Below are positions 7,898-15,682 of a stretch of DNA of 46,961 nucleotides, piece by piece. A program made the position numbers and the translations under genes. Position 1 is the first letter of the stretch; each line of letters opens with the position of its first letter. A model generated the notes under the pieces. That model was not told the origin of the DNA. It was given only the letters and a program-made list of their open reading frames with translations, and did no database searches. The DNA is from Paludibacterium purpuratum (lineage in GTDB: Bacteria > Pseudomonadota > Gammaproteobacteria > Burkholderiales > Chromobacteriaceae). The DNA is taken from positions 178,159 to 225,119 of the forward strand of contig NZ_SNZP01000008.1 of the NCBI RefSeq assembly GCF_004363805.1, read 5' to 3'.

Positions 7898-8956
7898 TCA
7901 AAACGGCCCGCTAAACCAGACGCCCGGCACATCGTGGTGCGAGTGGCGCTGGGGCAGGAACTCCAGCGGCAAGCGGGACAGGCCCAACATCTTGCCGATA
8001 CATTGAACGATTTCTTCCGCGCCCGGGTAGAACTGCCGGGTCAAGCCGTAACTGGTCGGTTCCGGGCAGTCCGGCAATGCCAGCCGAGCCGGCGCCGCTT
8101 TGAGCGCCCCCCAGCAATCCATACCCACGCGCGCCACAATCTCGCCGGCAATCGAGCCGGTCGCCGCACCGGTATCCAGTGCCAGCAATCGCCCGGTCCG
8201 ACGCACCGAGGCGAAGACGGTATCCCAGTCGATCGGCTTGACGGTGCGCAGGTCGATCAGCTCGCAGTGAATGCCGATCTGCTCCAGCGCGCGACAAGCA
8301 TGCAGCGCCTCCACCACCATATACGACGCCGCCACGATGGTGACCGCGTCGCCGGACTGCCGGACGGCTGCGCGACCCAGCGGTACGCGCACGTCGCCCT
8401 CTGGCACCTCGCCCTGGGCGAAGTGCAGCCAACGATGCTCGAGAAACACCACCGGGTCGTCGTCGAAAATCGACGACAGCAACAACCCTTTGGCATCGGC
8501 GGCATTGGATGGCATGACGACCTTCAGGCCGGGCACATGGGCGAACCAGGCTTGCAGATTCTGCGAATGGGTCGGCCCCTGCCCCCAGCCGCGCCCCATG
8601 ATCAGTCGAATGGTCAGCGGTACGGCACGGCCGAAGGTGTAGTGCCACTTGGCGGCGTTGTTGACCAATTGATCCATCGCCAGCAGGAAGAAATCGAGAC
8701 GCTGGTGGCACATCACCGGTCGCATGCCAGCCAAGGCGGCGCCGATGGCGATACCGGTCATGCCGTTTTCCGAAGTCGGGGTATCGAACACCCGGGCCGG
8801 GCCGAAGCGCTGCTGCAGACCGGCCGTGGTATTGAAAATCGCCTTGGGGTCGTCCACCCCCAGTCCGAACTTCAGCACCCGCTCGTCCTGGGCCATAGCC
8901 AGGTGCAAGGCCTCATTGATTGCCTGGGCGGCGTGGATGGTCGAATCGCGGCTCAT
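7898..8956 (-). CDS. TPP-dependent 2-oxoacid dehydrogenase E1 beta-like subunit
   Basis: A 352-residue protein of the E1-beta family (pyruvate, acetoin and branched-chain 2-oxoacid dehydrogenases), which together with E1-alpha forms an alpha2-beta2 thiamine-diphosphate enzyme that decarboxylates a 2-oxoacid. Family features include the start with INEALHLAM, TPTSENGMTGIAIGAAL (the segment carrying the TPP-activating Glu), GRGWGQGPTHSQ and VVMPSNAADAKGLL. The ATG overlaps the E1-alpha stop by 4 bases (8953-8956), so the two are almost certainly translated together. Neither an E2 acyltransferase nor an E3 lipoamide dehydrogenase is encoded nearby. This suggests that the enzyme may pass its two-carbon or acyl unit to something other than lipoate, for example a keto-sugar. 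That is inference. Confidence 0.85.
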   Translation of the reverse strand: MSRDSTIHAAQAINEALHLAMAQDERVLKFGLGVDDPKAIFNTTAGLQQRFGPARVFDTPTSENGMTGIAIGAALAGMRPVMCHQRLDFFLLAMDQLVNNAAKWHYTFGRAVPLTIRLIMGRGWGQGPTHSQNLQAWFAHVPGLKVVMPSNAADAKGLLLSSIFDDDPVVFLEHRWLHFAQGEVPEGDVRVPLGRAAVRQSGDAVTIVAASYMVVEALHACRALEQIGIHCELIDLRTVKPIDWDTVFASVRRTGRLLALDTGAATGSIAGEIVARVGMDCWGALKAAPARLALPDCPEPTSYGLTRQFYPGAEEIVQCIGKMLGLSRLPLEFLPQRHSHHDVPGVWFSGPF

Positions 8957-9909
8957 GACGACAACTCCGTGCGATAGATTGCGTCGAACACAGTCGACTC
9001 GTCGGGATACGGCGCGGCAAGCGCCAATTCAAATGCCCGATCGATTTCGGCGCCGATCTCCGCGATCATGGCCTGGCGATCCGTGTCGGTGAGCGCCAGT
9101 TCGGCCGCCAGTCGCGGCAACGGATCGCGGTCCTGCCAGGCGGCAAGCTCGCCCGTCGGCCGATAGCCCAGATCGTCGTCGAAATGCGGCCCGCAATGTT
9201 CGCGCCAGCGATAGGTCATGCATTCGATAAAGCGCGGGCCGCCACCGGCGCGAATTTCCGCCGCCGCACGTTGTGCGACCGCCAACACCGCCTGAGCGTC
9301 GTTGCCGTCGACCTGCTCGGCCGGCACCCCAAGCGCCCGCGCCAGCGTGCACAGATCGCGCTCGGCCGGCTGGCGCTTGGACAGTGGGGAGTACACCGAA
9401 TACAGGTTGTTCTCACAGACGAACAGCACCGGCAGATGACGTAGCGCGGCAAAGTTGGCGGCCTCGTAGAAGGCGCCCTCCTCGGTCGCGCCATCGCCGA
9501 GGAACACGCAGGTCAACGCCGACTCGCCGCGCAATTGCTGCGCCAGCGCCACGCCGACACCGACCGGAATGCTATTGCCGACGATCGCCGTGCTGGCCAG
9601 GAAGCCCGCCCGTTCGTCGCTCAGGTGCATCGAACCGCCGCGGCCGCCGCAACAGCCCGTCGACTTACCGTACAGTTCGGCGATCATCTTCTCCAGGTCG
9701 CCACCCTTGCCCAGGTAATGCGCGTGCGAGCGATGAGTGGACATCGCCCGATCGTCGGCCGAGAGCGCCAGCCCGAACGCCGCCGCCGGGGCCTCCTGTC
9801 CGATGGAGAGGTGCACCGGGCAGCGCATCTGTTGCTCCGGGTAGCGACGAGCGATTTCTTCTTCGACCATGCGGATTCGCAGCATGGCGCGATAAAGCGC
9901 GGTCTTCAT
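8953..9909 (-). CDS. TPP-dependent 2-oxoacid dehydrogenase E1 alpha-like subunit
   Basis: A 318-residue E1-alpha family protein, the subunit that binds thiamine diphosphate. The family motif GDG...NN is present: GDGATEEGAFYEAANFAAL, then VCENN. Other landmarks are RIRMVEEEIA near the start, HLSIGQEA, STHRSHAHYL and GRGGSMHL, all typical of pyruvate/acetoin dehydrogenase alpha subunits. I chose ATG 9909, which has AGGG 8 bases upstream; a GTG at 9918 in the same frame lacks a proper spacer. The gene starts 10 bases after the stop of radical SAM copy B and overlaps E1-beta by 4 bases. It lacks an attached lipoyl domain. In this operon it probably does not feed central metabolism. Confidence 0.87.
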   Translation of the reverse strand: MKTALYRAMLRIRMVEEEIARRYPEQQMRCPVHLSIGQEAPAAAFGLALSADDRAMSTHRSHAHYLGKGGDLEKMIAELYGKSTGCCGGRGGSMHLSDERAGFLASTAIVGNSIPVGVGVALAQQLRGESALTCVFLGDGATEEGAFYEAANFAALRHLPVLFVCENNLYSVYSPLSKRQPAERDLCTLARALGVPAEQVDGNDAQAVLAVAQRAAAEIRAGGGPRFIECMTYRWREHCGPHFDDDLGYRPTGELAAWQDRDPLPRLAAELALTDTDRQAMIAEIGAEIDRAFELALAAPYPDESTVFDAIYRTELSS

Positions 9910-9919
9910 TCTGCTCACC

Positions 9920-11020
9920 CTAGATGAAGTTGATGTGCGGCACGCTCTGGTTCATCAGCCGGTCGAGATAACGGTTGACTTCATCCATGCGGCAATTCTT
10001 GCGGCACTCGTGGATATCCAGTTGATGCCGCACGTAATGGAAGTTCTCGCGCCGTTTCTCGCCCTCCCAGATTTCCTGGAAGGTGTTCTGGTTGATGTTG
10101 CCGTATTCGAAGCGCTGATCGAGCAGATAGGCGCTGCAACCATAGACTCGGCCGTCGGCCATCACATAGCCCCACAGGAACGGGGTGGAATGGCATTTCT
10201 TGTAACGGGTTTCCGGGTCTTCCTGATACTTGCGCATGGTGTGGGCGCGAAACACCACCTGGAAGGTCTCGGTGCTCATCGGCTCCAACTGTTCGGCCAA
10301 TGCCAGATAGCCCTGATAATTGACGTTCTCGTACTCGTGGGTTTCACTGAACAAATGCTGCGAATACGGTTTGATCACCAGATAATCGGCACCGATTTCG
10401 TCGCGGCAAATACGGGCCAACTCGACCATCTCGTGTGCGTTTTCCGGCAAGAGCAGCGTCTGCACGCCGATCACCGTATCCAGCCCATGCGCGCGCTTGT
10501 ATTCGGAGGCCGCGCGCAGGTTATCGATGACGCGTTGAAAATCGCGATCGCGGGTGCGGTGGATGGCGGCATAGCTCTCTGCGCTGCCGGCATTGAGCGA
10601 CACCTTGATCCACGACACTTTGTCGAGAGACTCCTCGACGAAGCGTTGGTTGAGCAGCACACCGTTGGTGGTAAACGCCACATCGATGCCGCTTGCTTTG
10701 GTCATCGCGACGATCTCGTTGATCTTCTTATGCAGCAGCGGCTCGCCCTCGCCGGCATACATAATGCTCTTGACCCCCAGCCGGCCCATTTCCGGCAAAC
10801 GCTCGGCCAACATCGCCTCGTCGAGCATCACCGATTTGTAGCCGATATAGTCGACCGCGCAGAACGTGCAACGATGATTGCAGGCCCCGACCGGCGCCAA
10901 CTCGAGATAGATGGGGTAGACCGACTTGGCCCGCTCCCATTCGTCGCCGACATCCAACAACTGCGCGACGCGCTTGGGGTGATAGATCAGCTTGTGGCTA
11001 TCGATCAGAAACTTGTCCAT
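9920..11020 (-). CDS. Radical SAM/SPASM-domain protein (copy B)
   Basis: A 366-residue radical SAM enzyme. CNHRCTFC gives cluster ligands Cys47, Cys51 and Cys54; AGEGEPLLH is the GGEP-like motif. The C-terminal segment repeats the layout of copy A: CHSTPFL, then VYGCSAYL, then [12 protein letters not shown], and the same last five residues HINFI. It lacks the long N-terminal extension of copy A, and begins about 40 residues before the core. ATG 11020 follows AAGGA. It lies 18 bases after the nucleotidyltransferase/kinase gene and 10 bases before E1-alpha. Two related but unequal radical SAM enzymes in one operon may act at successive steps or on two related intermediates. The substrate is unknown; the SPASM-like region alone does not imply a peptide substrate. 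Confidence 0.85.
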   Translation of the reverse strand: MDKFLIDSHKLIYHPKRVAQLLDVGDEWERAKSVYPIYLELAPVGACNHRCTFCAVDYIGYKSVMLDEAMLAERLPEMGRLGVKSIMYAGEGEPLLHKKINEIVAMTKASGIDVAFTTNGVLLNQRFVEESLDKVSWIKVSLNAGSAESYAAIHRTRDRDFQRVIDNLRAASEYKRAHGLDTVIGVQTLLLPENAHEMVELARICRDEIGADYLVIKPYSQHLFSETHEYENVNYQGYLALAEQLEPMSTETFQVVFRAHTMRKYQEDPETRYKKCHSTPFLWGYVMADGRVYGCSAYLLDQRFEYGNINQNTFQEIWEGEKRRENFHYVRHQLDIHECRKNCRMDEVNRYLDRLMNQSVPHINFI

Positions 11021-11038
11021 GGCTCGGTCCTTCCCGCC

Positions 11039-12556
11039 CTACTTGAGCAACGTGGTGGCGTATTTAAAGAACAATACCGGGTCGACCGGCTCGCGGTTAC
11101 ATACGATCTGAACGTCCAATGCGGCGGAAATACTGCCGGCCAGTACGGCGACTTCGGGCGGCAAACCCGCGCCCAGGCAAGTGCCGGCCAGCGACAAAAA
11201 GGCATCGCCCGCACCGATGCGGTCGACCACTTTGGACGATAGCGCCGGGATCGACAGCATACGATCCTGACTAACCAGTAGCGCGCCCTGGCTGCCACGG
11301 GTAATGGCGGTCGCTTGAGCGGACAGGCGCCCGTTGAGCTCACCGGCAATCATGTCCAGCGGCGATAGGCGGTCGTGCGCCGCCAAACGCGCCTCGGGTT
11401 CGTTCAGGCACAGGAAATCGGCGCGCGGGTAACGGGTAATCACATGGTAGCCACGGTTGCCGCTATTGATCTGGGTGTTGACCGCCAGGAAGCGGGCATG
11501 CTGCGAAATAGCGTTGGCGATGTCGCGCGAGATCATGCCGTTACCGAAGTCGGGCACGATCACGGTATCGAATTCGGCCGCGTGCGCCGACAGCCATTGG
11601 CACACTTGCTGATCCAACGCACTGCGCTCTTGTTCCACACCGCCGAAATACACCTCGAACAACCGCTGCAGATCCTGGTCGACGAAGCGGCGCTTGATCA
11701 AGGTCTGTGCGGTCGGAAAATCGATATGCGGCAGACTGACGTTAGGTCGCAATTTCTCGGTGACGTATTCGCGCGTCCCAGGCTCCTTGCCCAGCGCCGT
11801 CAACAACGTGACCTGCTGGCAGAAGCCGGCCACGTGATTGGCGACGGCGATGGCGCCGCCGGCGAAGCGCTCCTCGGAGGCATAACGCACAGCCAAGGTA
11901 TTTCCCTTGCCGGTCTGCCCCAAGGTGGAAACATAGTGATACTCGTCGATGATGGCGTCGCCGACCACCAGCACACGCTGCGACTTGAGATCCTTGATCC
12001 TGGCGATGAAGTCGTCGAGCGGAAACTGTTGCTTGAAGTCGGCCAAGAAAGCGCGCGCCTCGGACGAGAAGACATCGAAGTGGTTGTTCAGCAGGCTGGT
12101 GGAGCTGAAGGTGATTTCGTCGGTGAAATGCACGTCGCCGCCATGCTCGCGCACCGCGGCGACCTCGCGGGCGATATTGCCGGTCAGGTCGGTGGCCGCA
12201 TCGATGTAATCGCTGCCCTTGATATACAGCGACGGCTGCAACGCGTGGATGACGTTGATCGCCGTCTCGGCCTGATTGATCGCCACATGATCGACGCAGG
12301 CTAACGCAGCCAGGTTCTCGGCGCGCAATTCCTCACCGAACACGGGCCGCCCGGGTCCCTTCCTCACGAAGGTATCCCCGGTCAGCGTCACCACCAGCAC
12401 GTCGCCCAATTTACGCGCGCTTTGCAGGTGGCGAATGTGGCCGGTATGCATCAGGTCGAAAGTGCCGTGGCACAGCACGACACGGCGGCCCTGTTGCTTG
12501 AGCTGGGCGACAATGGCCGCCAGGTCGTCGAGAGAATGGATCTTGTGCTCGGTCAT
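11039..12556 (-). CDS. Bifunctional nucleotidyltransferase / PfkB sugar kinase (HldE-like, reversed order)
   Basis: A 505-residue fusion. Residues 1-~150 are a cytidylyltransferase-fold domain with GTFDLMHTGH (HxGH at 37-40) and IKGSDY, as in the adenylyltransferase half of HldE. Residues ~175-505 are a PfkB/ribokinase domain with VVGDAIIDEY and the C-terminal catalytic stretch DRIGAGDAF (Asp as base). HldE phosphorylates D-glycero-D-manno-heptose 7-phosphate at C1 and then activates it with ATP, but in E. coli HldE the kinase comes first; here the order is inverted. The likely role is to make an NDP-activated heptose or related sugar. The ATG at 12556 overlaps the SIS gene stop by 4 bases (ATGA) and has GGAG upstream. 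Base specificity (ADP or CDP) is not decided. Confidence 0.85.
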   Translation of the reverse strand: MTEHKIHSLDDLAAIVAQLKQQGRRVVLCHGTFDLMHTGHIRHLQSARKLGDVLVVTLTGDTFVRKGPGRPVFGEELRAENLAALACVDHVAINQAETAINVIHALQPSLYIKGSDYIDAATDLTGNIAREVAAVREHGGDVHFTDEITFSSTSLLNNHFDVFSSEARAFLADFKQQFPLDDFIARIKDLKSQRVLVVGDAIIDEYHYVSTLGQTGKGNTLAVRYASEERFAGGAIAVANHVAGFCQQVTLLTALGKEPGTREYVTEKLRPNVSLPHIDFPTAQTLIKRRFVDQDLQRLFEVYFGGVEQERSALDQQVCQWLSAHAAEFDTVIVPDFGNGMISRDIANAISQHARFLAVNTQINSGNRGYHVITRYPRADFLCLNEPEARLAAHDRLSPLDMIAGELNGRLSAQATAITRGSQGALLVSQDRMLSIPALSSKVVDRIGAGDAFLSLAGTCLGAGLPPEVAVLAGSISAALDVQIVCNREPVDPVLFFKYATTLLK

Positions 12557-13125
12557 GTCCGCTCCGCCAGGCAATCGGCCACGTAATGCAACAGGAACAG
12601 GTGGGAAACTTCCACTTCACCGTAATCGCCGGACGGGCTCCAGAAATTGATGTCGCCCAACTCGGACAGCGGATTGCCTTCGGCAAAACCGCTCAGCGAG
12701 ATCACCGAAGCGCCCGCCTCGCGCGCCGCGGCCACCGCCTGCAGGATGTTCGACGATTTTCCGGAGCTGCTGATGGCGACCAGCATGTCGCCCTTGCGGG
12801 CGTATTGCCGCACCAGGCGCGCATAGGCCTGGTCATAGCCGAAGTCGTTACTCATGCAGGTCATCAACGACGGCTCGTGCAGCACATGGGCGCGCAGTTT
12901 CCCTTTGTTGACCAGATCGTTCTGGATATGCGCCGCGACGGCGGCGCTACCGCCATTACCGATGATGAAAAGCGATCCGTCGGCATGTCGTAGCGTCACC
13001 AGCATATCGAGCAAGGTAGCGATCGCTTCGTCGGCAGATAGGACACGGCCGGCATGGCTGCTGCGGATGCCGGTCATGACGCCGGCGAAGCGTTCGCAAG
13101 CGCCGGACAGGGTTGCGCTATTCAT
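12553..13125 (-). CDS. SIS-domain phosphosugar isomerase, GmhA-like
   Basis: A 190-residue single SIS-domain protein resembling GmhA, which converts sedoheptulose 7-phosphate to D-glycero-D-manno-heptose 7-phosphate in the cytoplasm. Visible features are IIGNGGSAAVAAHIQNDLV (phosphosugar-binding loop) and ISSSGKSSNIL, followed by the helix VSHLFLLHYV. The start at 13125 is supported by GGGAG upstream and an ATGA overlap with the preceding SDR gene; upstream in-frame codons encode no SIS sequence. Its place directly before the HldE-like fusion argues for a heptose or related phosphosugar pathway. It could be a dedicated paralogue, since the housekeeping LPS-core GmhA is normally elsewhere, but the rest of the genome is not visible. 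Confidence 0.87.
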   Translation of the reverse strand: MNSATLSGACERFAGVMTGIRSSHAGRVLSADEAIATLLDMLVTLRHADGSLFIIGNGGSAAVAAHIQNDLVNKGKLRAHVLHEPSLMTCMSNDFGYDQAYARLVRQYARKGDMLVAISSSGKSSNILQAVAAAREAGASVISLSGFAEGNPLSELGDINFWSPSGDYGEVEVSHLFLLHYVADCLAERT

Positions 13126-14114
13126 GATTGAGCTCCCAGGTTGTCGAACCAGCTCTTGGTTGCCTGCTCGATGCTGGCCGGTGTCCACAGCGGGGCATCG
13201 CGCCAATCGTCGAGGCAGGCCAGCATATTGGCCACGCCCTGCTCCAGCGGCACTTCCGCCCGCCACCCCAGCAATCGCGTGATCTTGTCGGTATCGGCGA
13301 ACGTGCAATCCGGCTCGCCAGGCCGTTTCGGGATATAGGTTTTCTCGCCGCCCAACAGGTCGACGAGTCGATTGACCTTGTAATGACCGCCACTACCGAC
13401 ATTCATGATCTCGCCGCTGATGTCGGAGGCGCCCGCCATCATGAAGGCGCGCGCCACGTCGGTGACGTAGGTGAAATCGCGGCTTTGTTCGCCGTCGCCC
13501 ACCACGGTGAACGGCAGTCCCTTGAGTTTCTGCGCCAGGAAGACGCCGAATACCGCGCCATAGGTGCCGGCCGTGCGCGAACGCGGGCCATAGACGTTGA
13601 ACAACCGCAGCGACACTACCGGCAGGTGATAGACCTTGCCCCAATGCAACACCAGCTCTTCGCCCATGGCCTTGGTCAGCGCGTAGGGGTATTCCGGTGC
13701 GATCGGCGCCGTTTCGGGCGTCGGATAGCACTCGGGGATCCCGTAGCAAGAGGACGAGGCGGCATAGACCAGGCGGCGCGCGCCATGCCGGCGCGCGGAT
13801 TGCAGAACGTTCAGCGTGCCTTGTACATTGACGGAGAAGTAGGTTTCCGGATCGTCGATCGAGGGCACGATGTCGGCGCGACCGGCGAGATGAAACACTT
13901 GGTCGACCCCGGCGAAACAGGGCTCCAATGCCGCGCGGTCGCGGATATCCACCTGATGGAATTCGCAGCGTCCCCGCGCAAGCAGGGTATCGATATGAGC
14001 GCGTTTACCGGTTGACAGATCATCGACCAATACCACTTCGGCACCTTGCGCCAGCAGCATTTCCGCCAGATGACTACCGATGAAGCCGGCAGCGCCGGTG
14101 ACAAGAGCTTTCAT
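13122..14114 (-). CDS. NAD-dependent epimerase/dehydratase (extended SDR)
   Basis: A 330-residue extended short-chain dehydrogenase/reductase of the UDP-glucose 4-epimerase/dehydratase superfamily. It has the Rossmann motif TGAAGFIGSHLAE at residues 6-18, DDLSTGKR for the adenine ribose, AASSSCYG and YALTK (the YxxxK catalytic pair), then LRLFNVYGPR. Such enzymes epimerise or dehydrate nucleotide sugars using bound NAD. The start is not certain: the Rossmann strand begins at ATG 14114, which I use; a GTG at 14126 is in frame but has no ribosome-binding site. It is the first gene of the operon, about 30 bases downstream of a sigma-28-like promoter, and overlaps the SIS gene by 4 bases. Substrate unknown. 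Confidence 0.87.
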   Translation of the reverse strand: MKALVTGAAGFIGSHLAEMLLAQGAEVVLVDDLSTGKRAHIDTLLARGRCEFHQVDIRDRAALEPCFAGVDQVFHLAGRADIVPSIDDPETYFSVNVQGTLNVLQSARRHGARRLVYAASSSCYGIPECYPTPETAPIAPEYPYALTKAMGEELVLHWGKVYHLPVVSLRLFNVYGPRSRTAGTYGAVFGVFLAQKLKGLPFTVVGDGEQSRDFTYVTDVARAFMMAGASDISGEIMNVGSGGHYKVNRLVDLLGGEKTYIPKRPGEPDCTFADTDKITRLLGWRAEVPLEQGVANMLACLDDWRDAPLWTPASIEQATKSWFDNLGAQS

Positions 14115-14143
14115 CTTCCACAACACCTGAATGAATAGTTGTT

Positions 14144-14170
14144 TTATCGGCCCGAAGCGTCGTTACTTGA
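14144..14170 (-). promoter_or_regulatory. Sigma-28-like promoter of the sugar operon
   Basis: On the minus strand: TCAA - 15 bases - GCCGATAA. The -10 element is identical to the FliA consensus, the 15-base spacing is exact and the -35 matches 3 of 4 (TCAA for TAAA). Initiation would fall near 14137, some 20-25 bases before the SDR ATG at 14114, in the short gap after mtnP. This would place the eight-gene operon in the flagellar late-gene class together with flagellin. Confidence 0.6.
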
Positions 14171-14181
14171 GCCGGCCGGTC

Positions 14182-14919
14182 TCAGGACTGCAGCAAGCGC
14201 TGCAGGATACGCTCAACCGAACGCAGCGAACTATCCAGCACCGACGAGGCGCCGGAAAAGTCGACCTTGTGTTCGCTGTCGCCGCGGCCGGCCGCATAGT
14301 TGGCCACCACGGTCAACATGGCGTAAGGCAGATCCAGTTCGCGCGCCAATGCCGCTTCCGGCATGCCGGTCATGCCGACGATGTCGGCGCCATCGCGCTC
14401 CAACCGGTTGATCTCGGCGGTGCTTTCAAGTCTTGGTCCCTGGGTGCAGGCATAGATCCCGCCATCGACGATCTCGATGGCTTCCGCCTGTGCCGCTTTT
14501 TTTAGGCCAGCGCGCAGATCGGGACAATAGGGGTGCGTGAAATCGACATGCACCACCGGCTTGTCGAGGCCTTCGAAGAAGGTGTGCTCGCGCCCCGAGG
14601 TATAGTCGAGCAGATCGTCGGGCAGGACGATAGCGCCCGGCCTCATATCGGGACGGATGCCGCCCACCGCGCCGATGGCGACCACACCTTTGATGTTCTG
14701 TTGTTTGAGCGCCCAGATATTGGCGCGGAAATTGATTTCGTGCGGGGCCAACGAATGGCCGTAGCCATGTCTGGCAATGAATACCACGTTGCGGCCGCCG
14801 ACCAGACCGAAGGTCAGTGCGCAGGAGGGGTCGCCATACGGCGTACGCACCACTTGGCGATGGGTGACTTCCAAGACCGACAGTTGCGCCAGACCGCTAC
14901 CGCCAATGATTGCCAGCAT
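14182..14919 (-). CDS. mtnP: S-methyl-5'-thioinosine phosphorylase
   Basis: A 245-residue member of the MTAP/PNP trimeric phosphorylase family, which splits a 5'-methylthionucleoside with phosphate into base and 5-methylthioribose 1-phosphate. Motifs: IIGGSGL at the start (phosphate loop), ARHGYGHSLAPHEINFRAN, AIGAVGGIRPDM and GMTGMPEAALARELDL. Near the C-terminus the base-contacting position reads ANYAAG, with Asn where adenosine-specific MTAPs have Asp, which favours a 6-oxopurine (methylthioinosine) substrate. That fits the next gene upstream, hpt, which would salvage the hypoxanthine released. ATG 14919 follows GGGAGG. Family membership is clear; the base preference is inferred. Confidence 0.85.
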   Translation of the reverse strand: MLAIIGGSGLAQLSVLEVTHRQVVRTPYGDPSCALTFGLVGGRNVVFIARHGYGHSLAPHEINFRANIWALKQQNIKGVVAIGAVGGIRPDMRPGAIVLPDDLLDYTSGREHTFFEGLDKPVVHVDFTHPYCPDLRAGLKKAAQAEAIEIVDGGIYACTQGPRLESTAEINRLERDGADIVGMTGMPEAALARELDLPYAMLTVVANYAAGRGDSEHKVDFSGASSVLDSSLRSVERILQRLLQS

Positions 14920-15015
14920 GTTAGCCTCCCGTAATAAAGTATGTTCGGATACTAGCTATGGGAGTGTAACGGCTTTGACGGGCAAGGGATAGGGGAAAAG
15001 GGGCGGGGACGGAGG

Positions 15016-15057
15016 CCGGTTCCCGGCAGTCCTGAACGGACTTGCGCCGGAAACCGG
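15016..15057 (-). terminator. Strong hairpin after hpt
   Basis: A two-step stem (outer 15016-15024 with 15049-15057, inner AGTCC/GGACT with loop TGAAC) lies just downstream of the hpt stop on the minus strand. No T-run follows, so it could be a weak terminator or a 3'-end stabilising structure in the hpt-mtnP gap. Confidence 0.4.
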
Positions 15058-15074
15058 AGGACGGGATACGCCGC

Positions 15075-15617
15075 TTACTTCAAGGCGTGAATCGCCGGCA
15101 GATTGCGCCAGGCGCCACGCACGTCCATGCCGTAACCGAACACATAACGGTCCGGCACGTCGATACCGACGAAATCGGCGAGGATCGGCTTTTCCTTGGC
15201 GATGATCTTATTGGCAAAAACGCCGCTGAAGAACGCCTTGGCGCCCATGTCCATCACCTTGTCGCGGATGGCCGCCATGGTATGGCCCTCATCCAGGATA
15301 TCGTCCAACACCAGCACGACGCGGTCCTGTACTTCTTCCTTCGGCGCCTGTTTCCACACCAGCTCGCCGCCATGCGTCTTGTCGCCGTAGCGGGACACGT
15401 GCACATAATCGAAATCGAGCGGGAAATGCAGTCGCGGCAGCAACTGGCCGGTAAACACCACGGCACCGCCCATGACGGACAGCACCAGCGGATAGCTTTC
15501 CCCGAGTTTGGCGGTGATTTCCTCGGCCATGCGATCGACAGCGCTATCGACCTCTTCGGCGCTAAACAGAATGTCCGAGCTATTCAAAATGCCCAGGGCT
15601 TCGGCTACGTTTGCCAT
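15075..15617 (-). CDS. hpt: Hypoxanthine-guanine phosphoribosyltransferase
   Basis: A 180-residue type I phosphoribosyltransferase that joins hypoxanthine or guanine to PRPP to form IMP or GMP. The PRPP-binding motif is VVLVLDDILDEGHTMAAI with its two acidic residues; SVMGGAVVFTGQL near residue 50 is the flexible PRPP/pyrophosphate loop, and the C-terminal VGIDVPDRYVFGYGMD carries the base-binding and metal-binding residues. The length is usual for bacterial HPRTs. ATG 15617 follows AGGAG with a 5-base spacer. It is flanked by galU and mtnP in the same orientation; the pairing with mtnP makes metabolic sense because the phosphorylase releases hypoxanthine. Confidence 0.93.
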   Translation of the reverse strand: MANVAEALGILNSSDILFSAEEVDSAVDRMAEEITAKLGESYPLVLSVMGGAVVFTGQLLPRLHFPLDFDYVHVSRYGDKTHGGELVWKQAPKEEVQDRVVLVLDDILDEGHTMAAIRDKVMDMGAKAFFSGVFANKIIAKEKPILADFVGIDVPDRYVFGYGMDVRGAWRNLPAIHALK

Positions 15618-15682
15618 GCTGACTCCTTTACTTCAGACCCCCGCGCCGCAGGCAGGACGCAGAAGGATTGCAATGATTCGTT

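Noticed and set aside
7898-9909. Split transketolase instead of E1 alpha/beta
   Set aside because: Gene order and the motifs (GDG...NN in the alpha subunit, SENGMTGIAIGAAL in the beta subunit) are those of 2-oxoacid dehydrogenase E1, although a transketolase-like reaction cannot be excluded.
11039-13125. Plain LPS-core heptose synthesis genes (gmhA, hldE)
   Set aside because: The domain order is reversed and the operon includes radical SAM and E1 genes that core heptose synthesis does not need; I therefore give no hldE/gmhA symbols.
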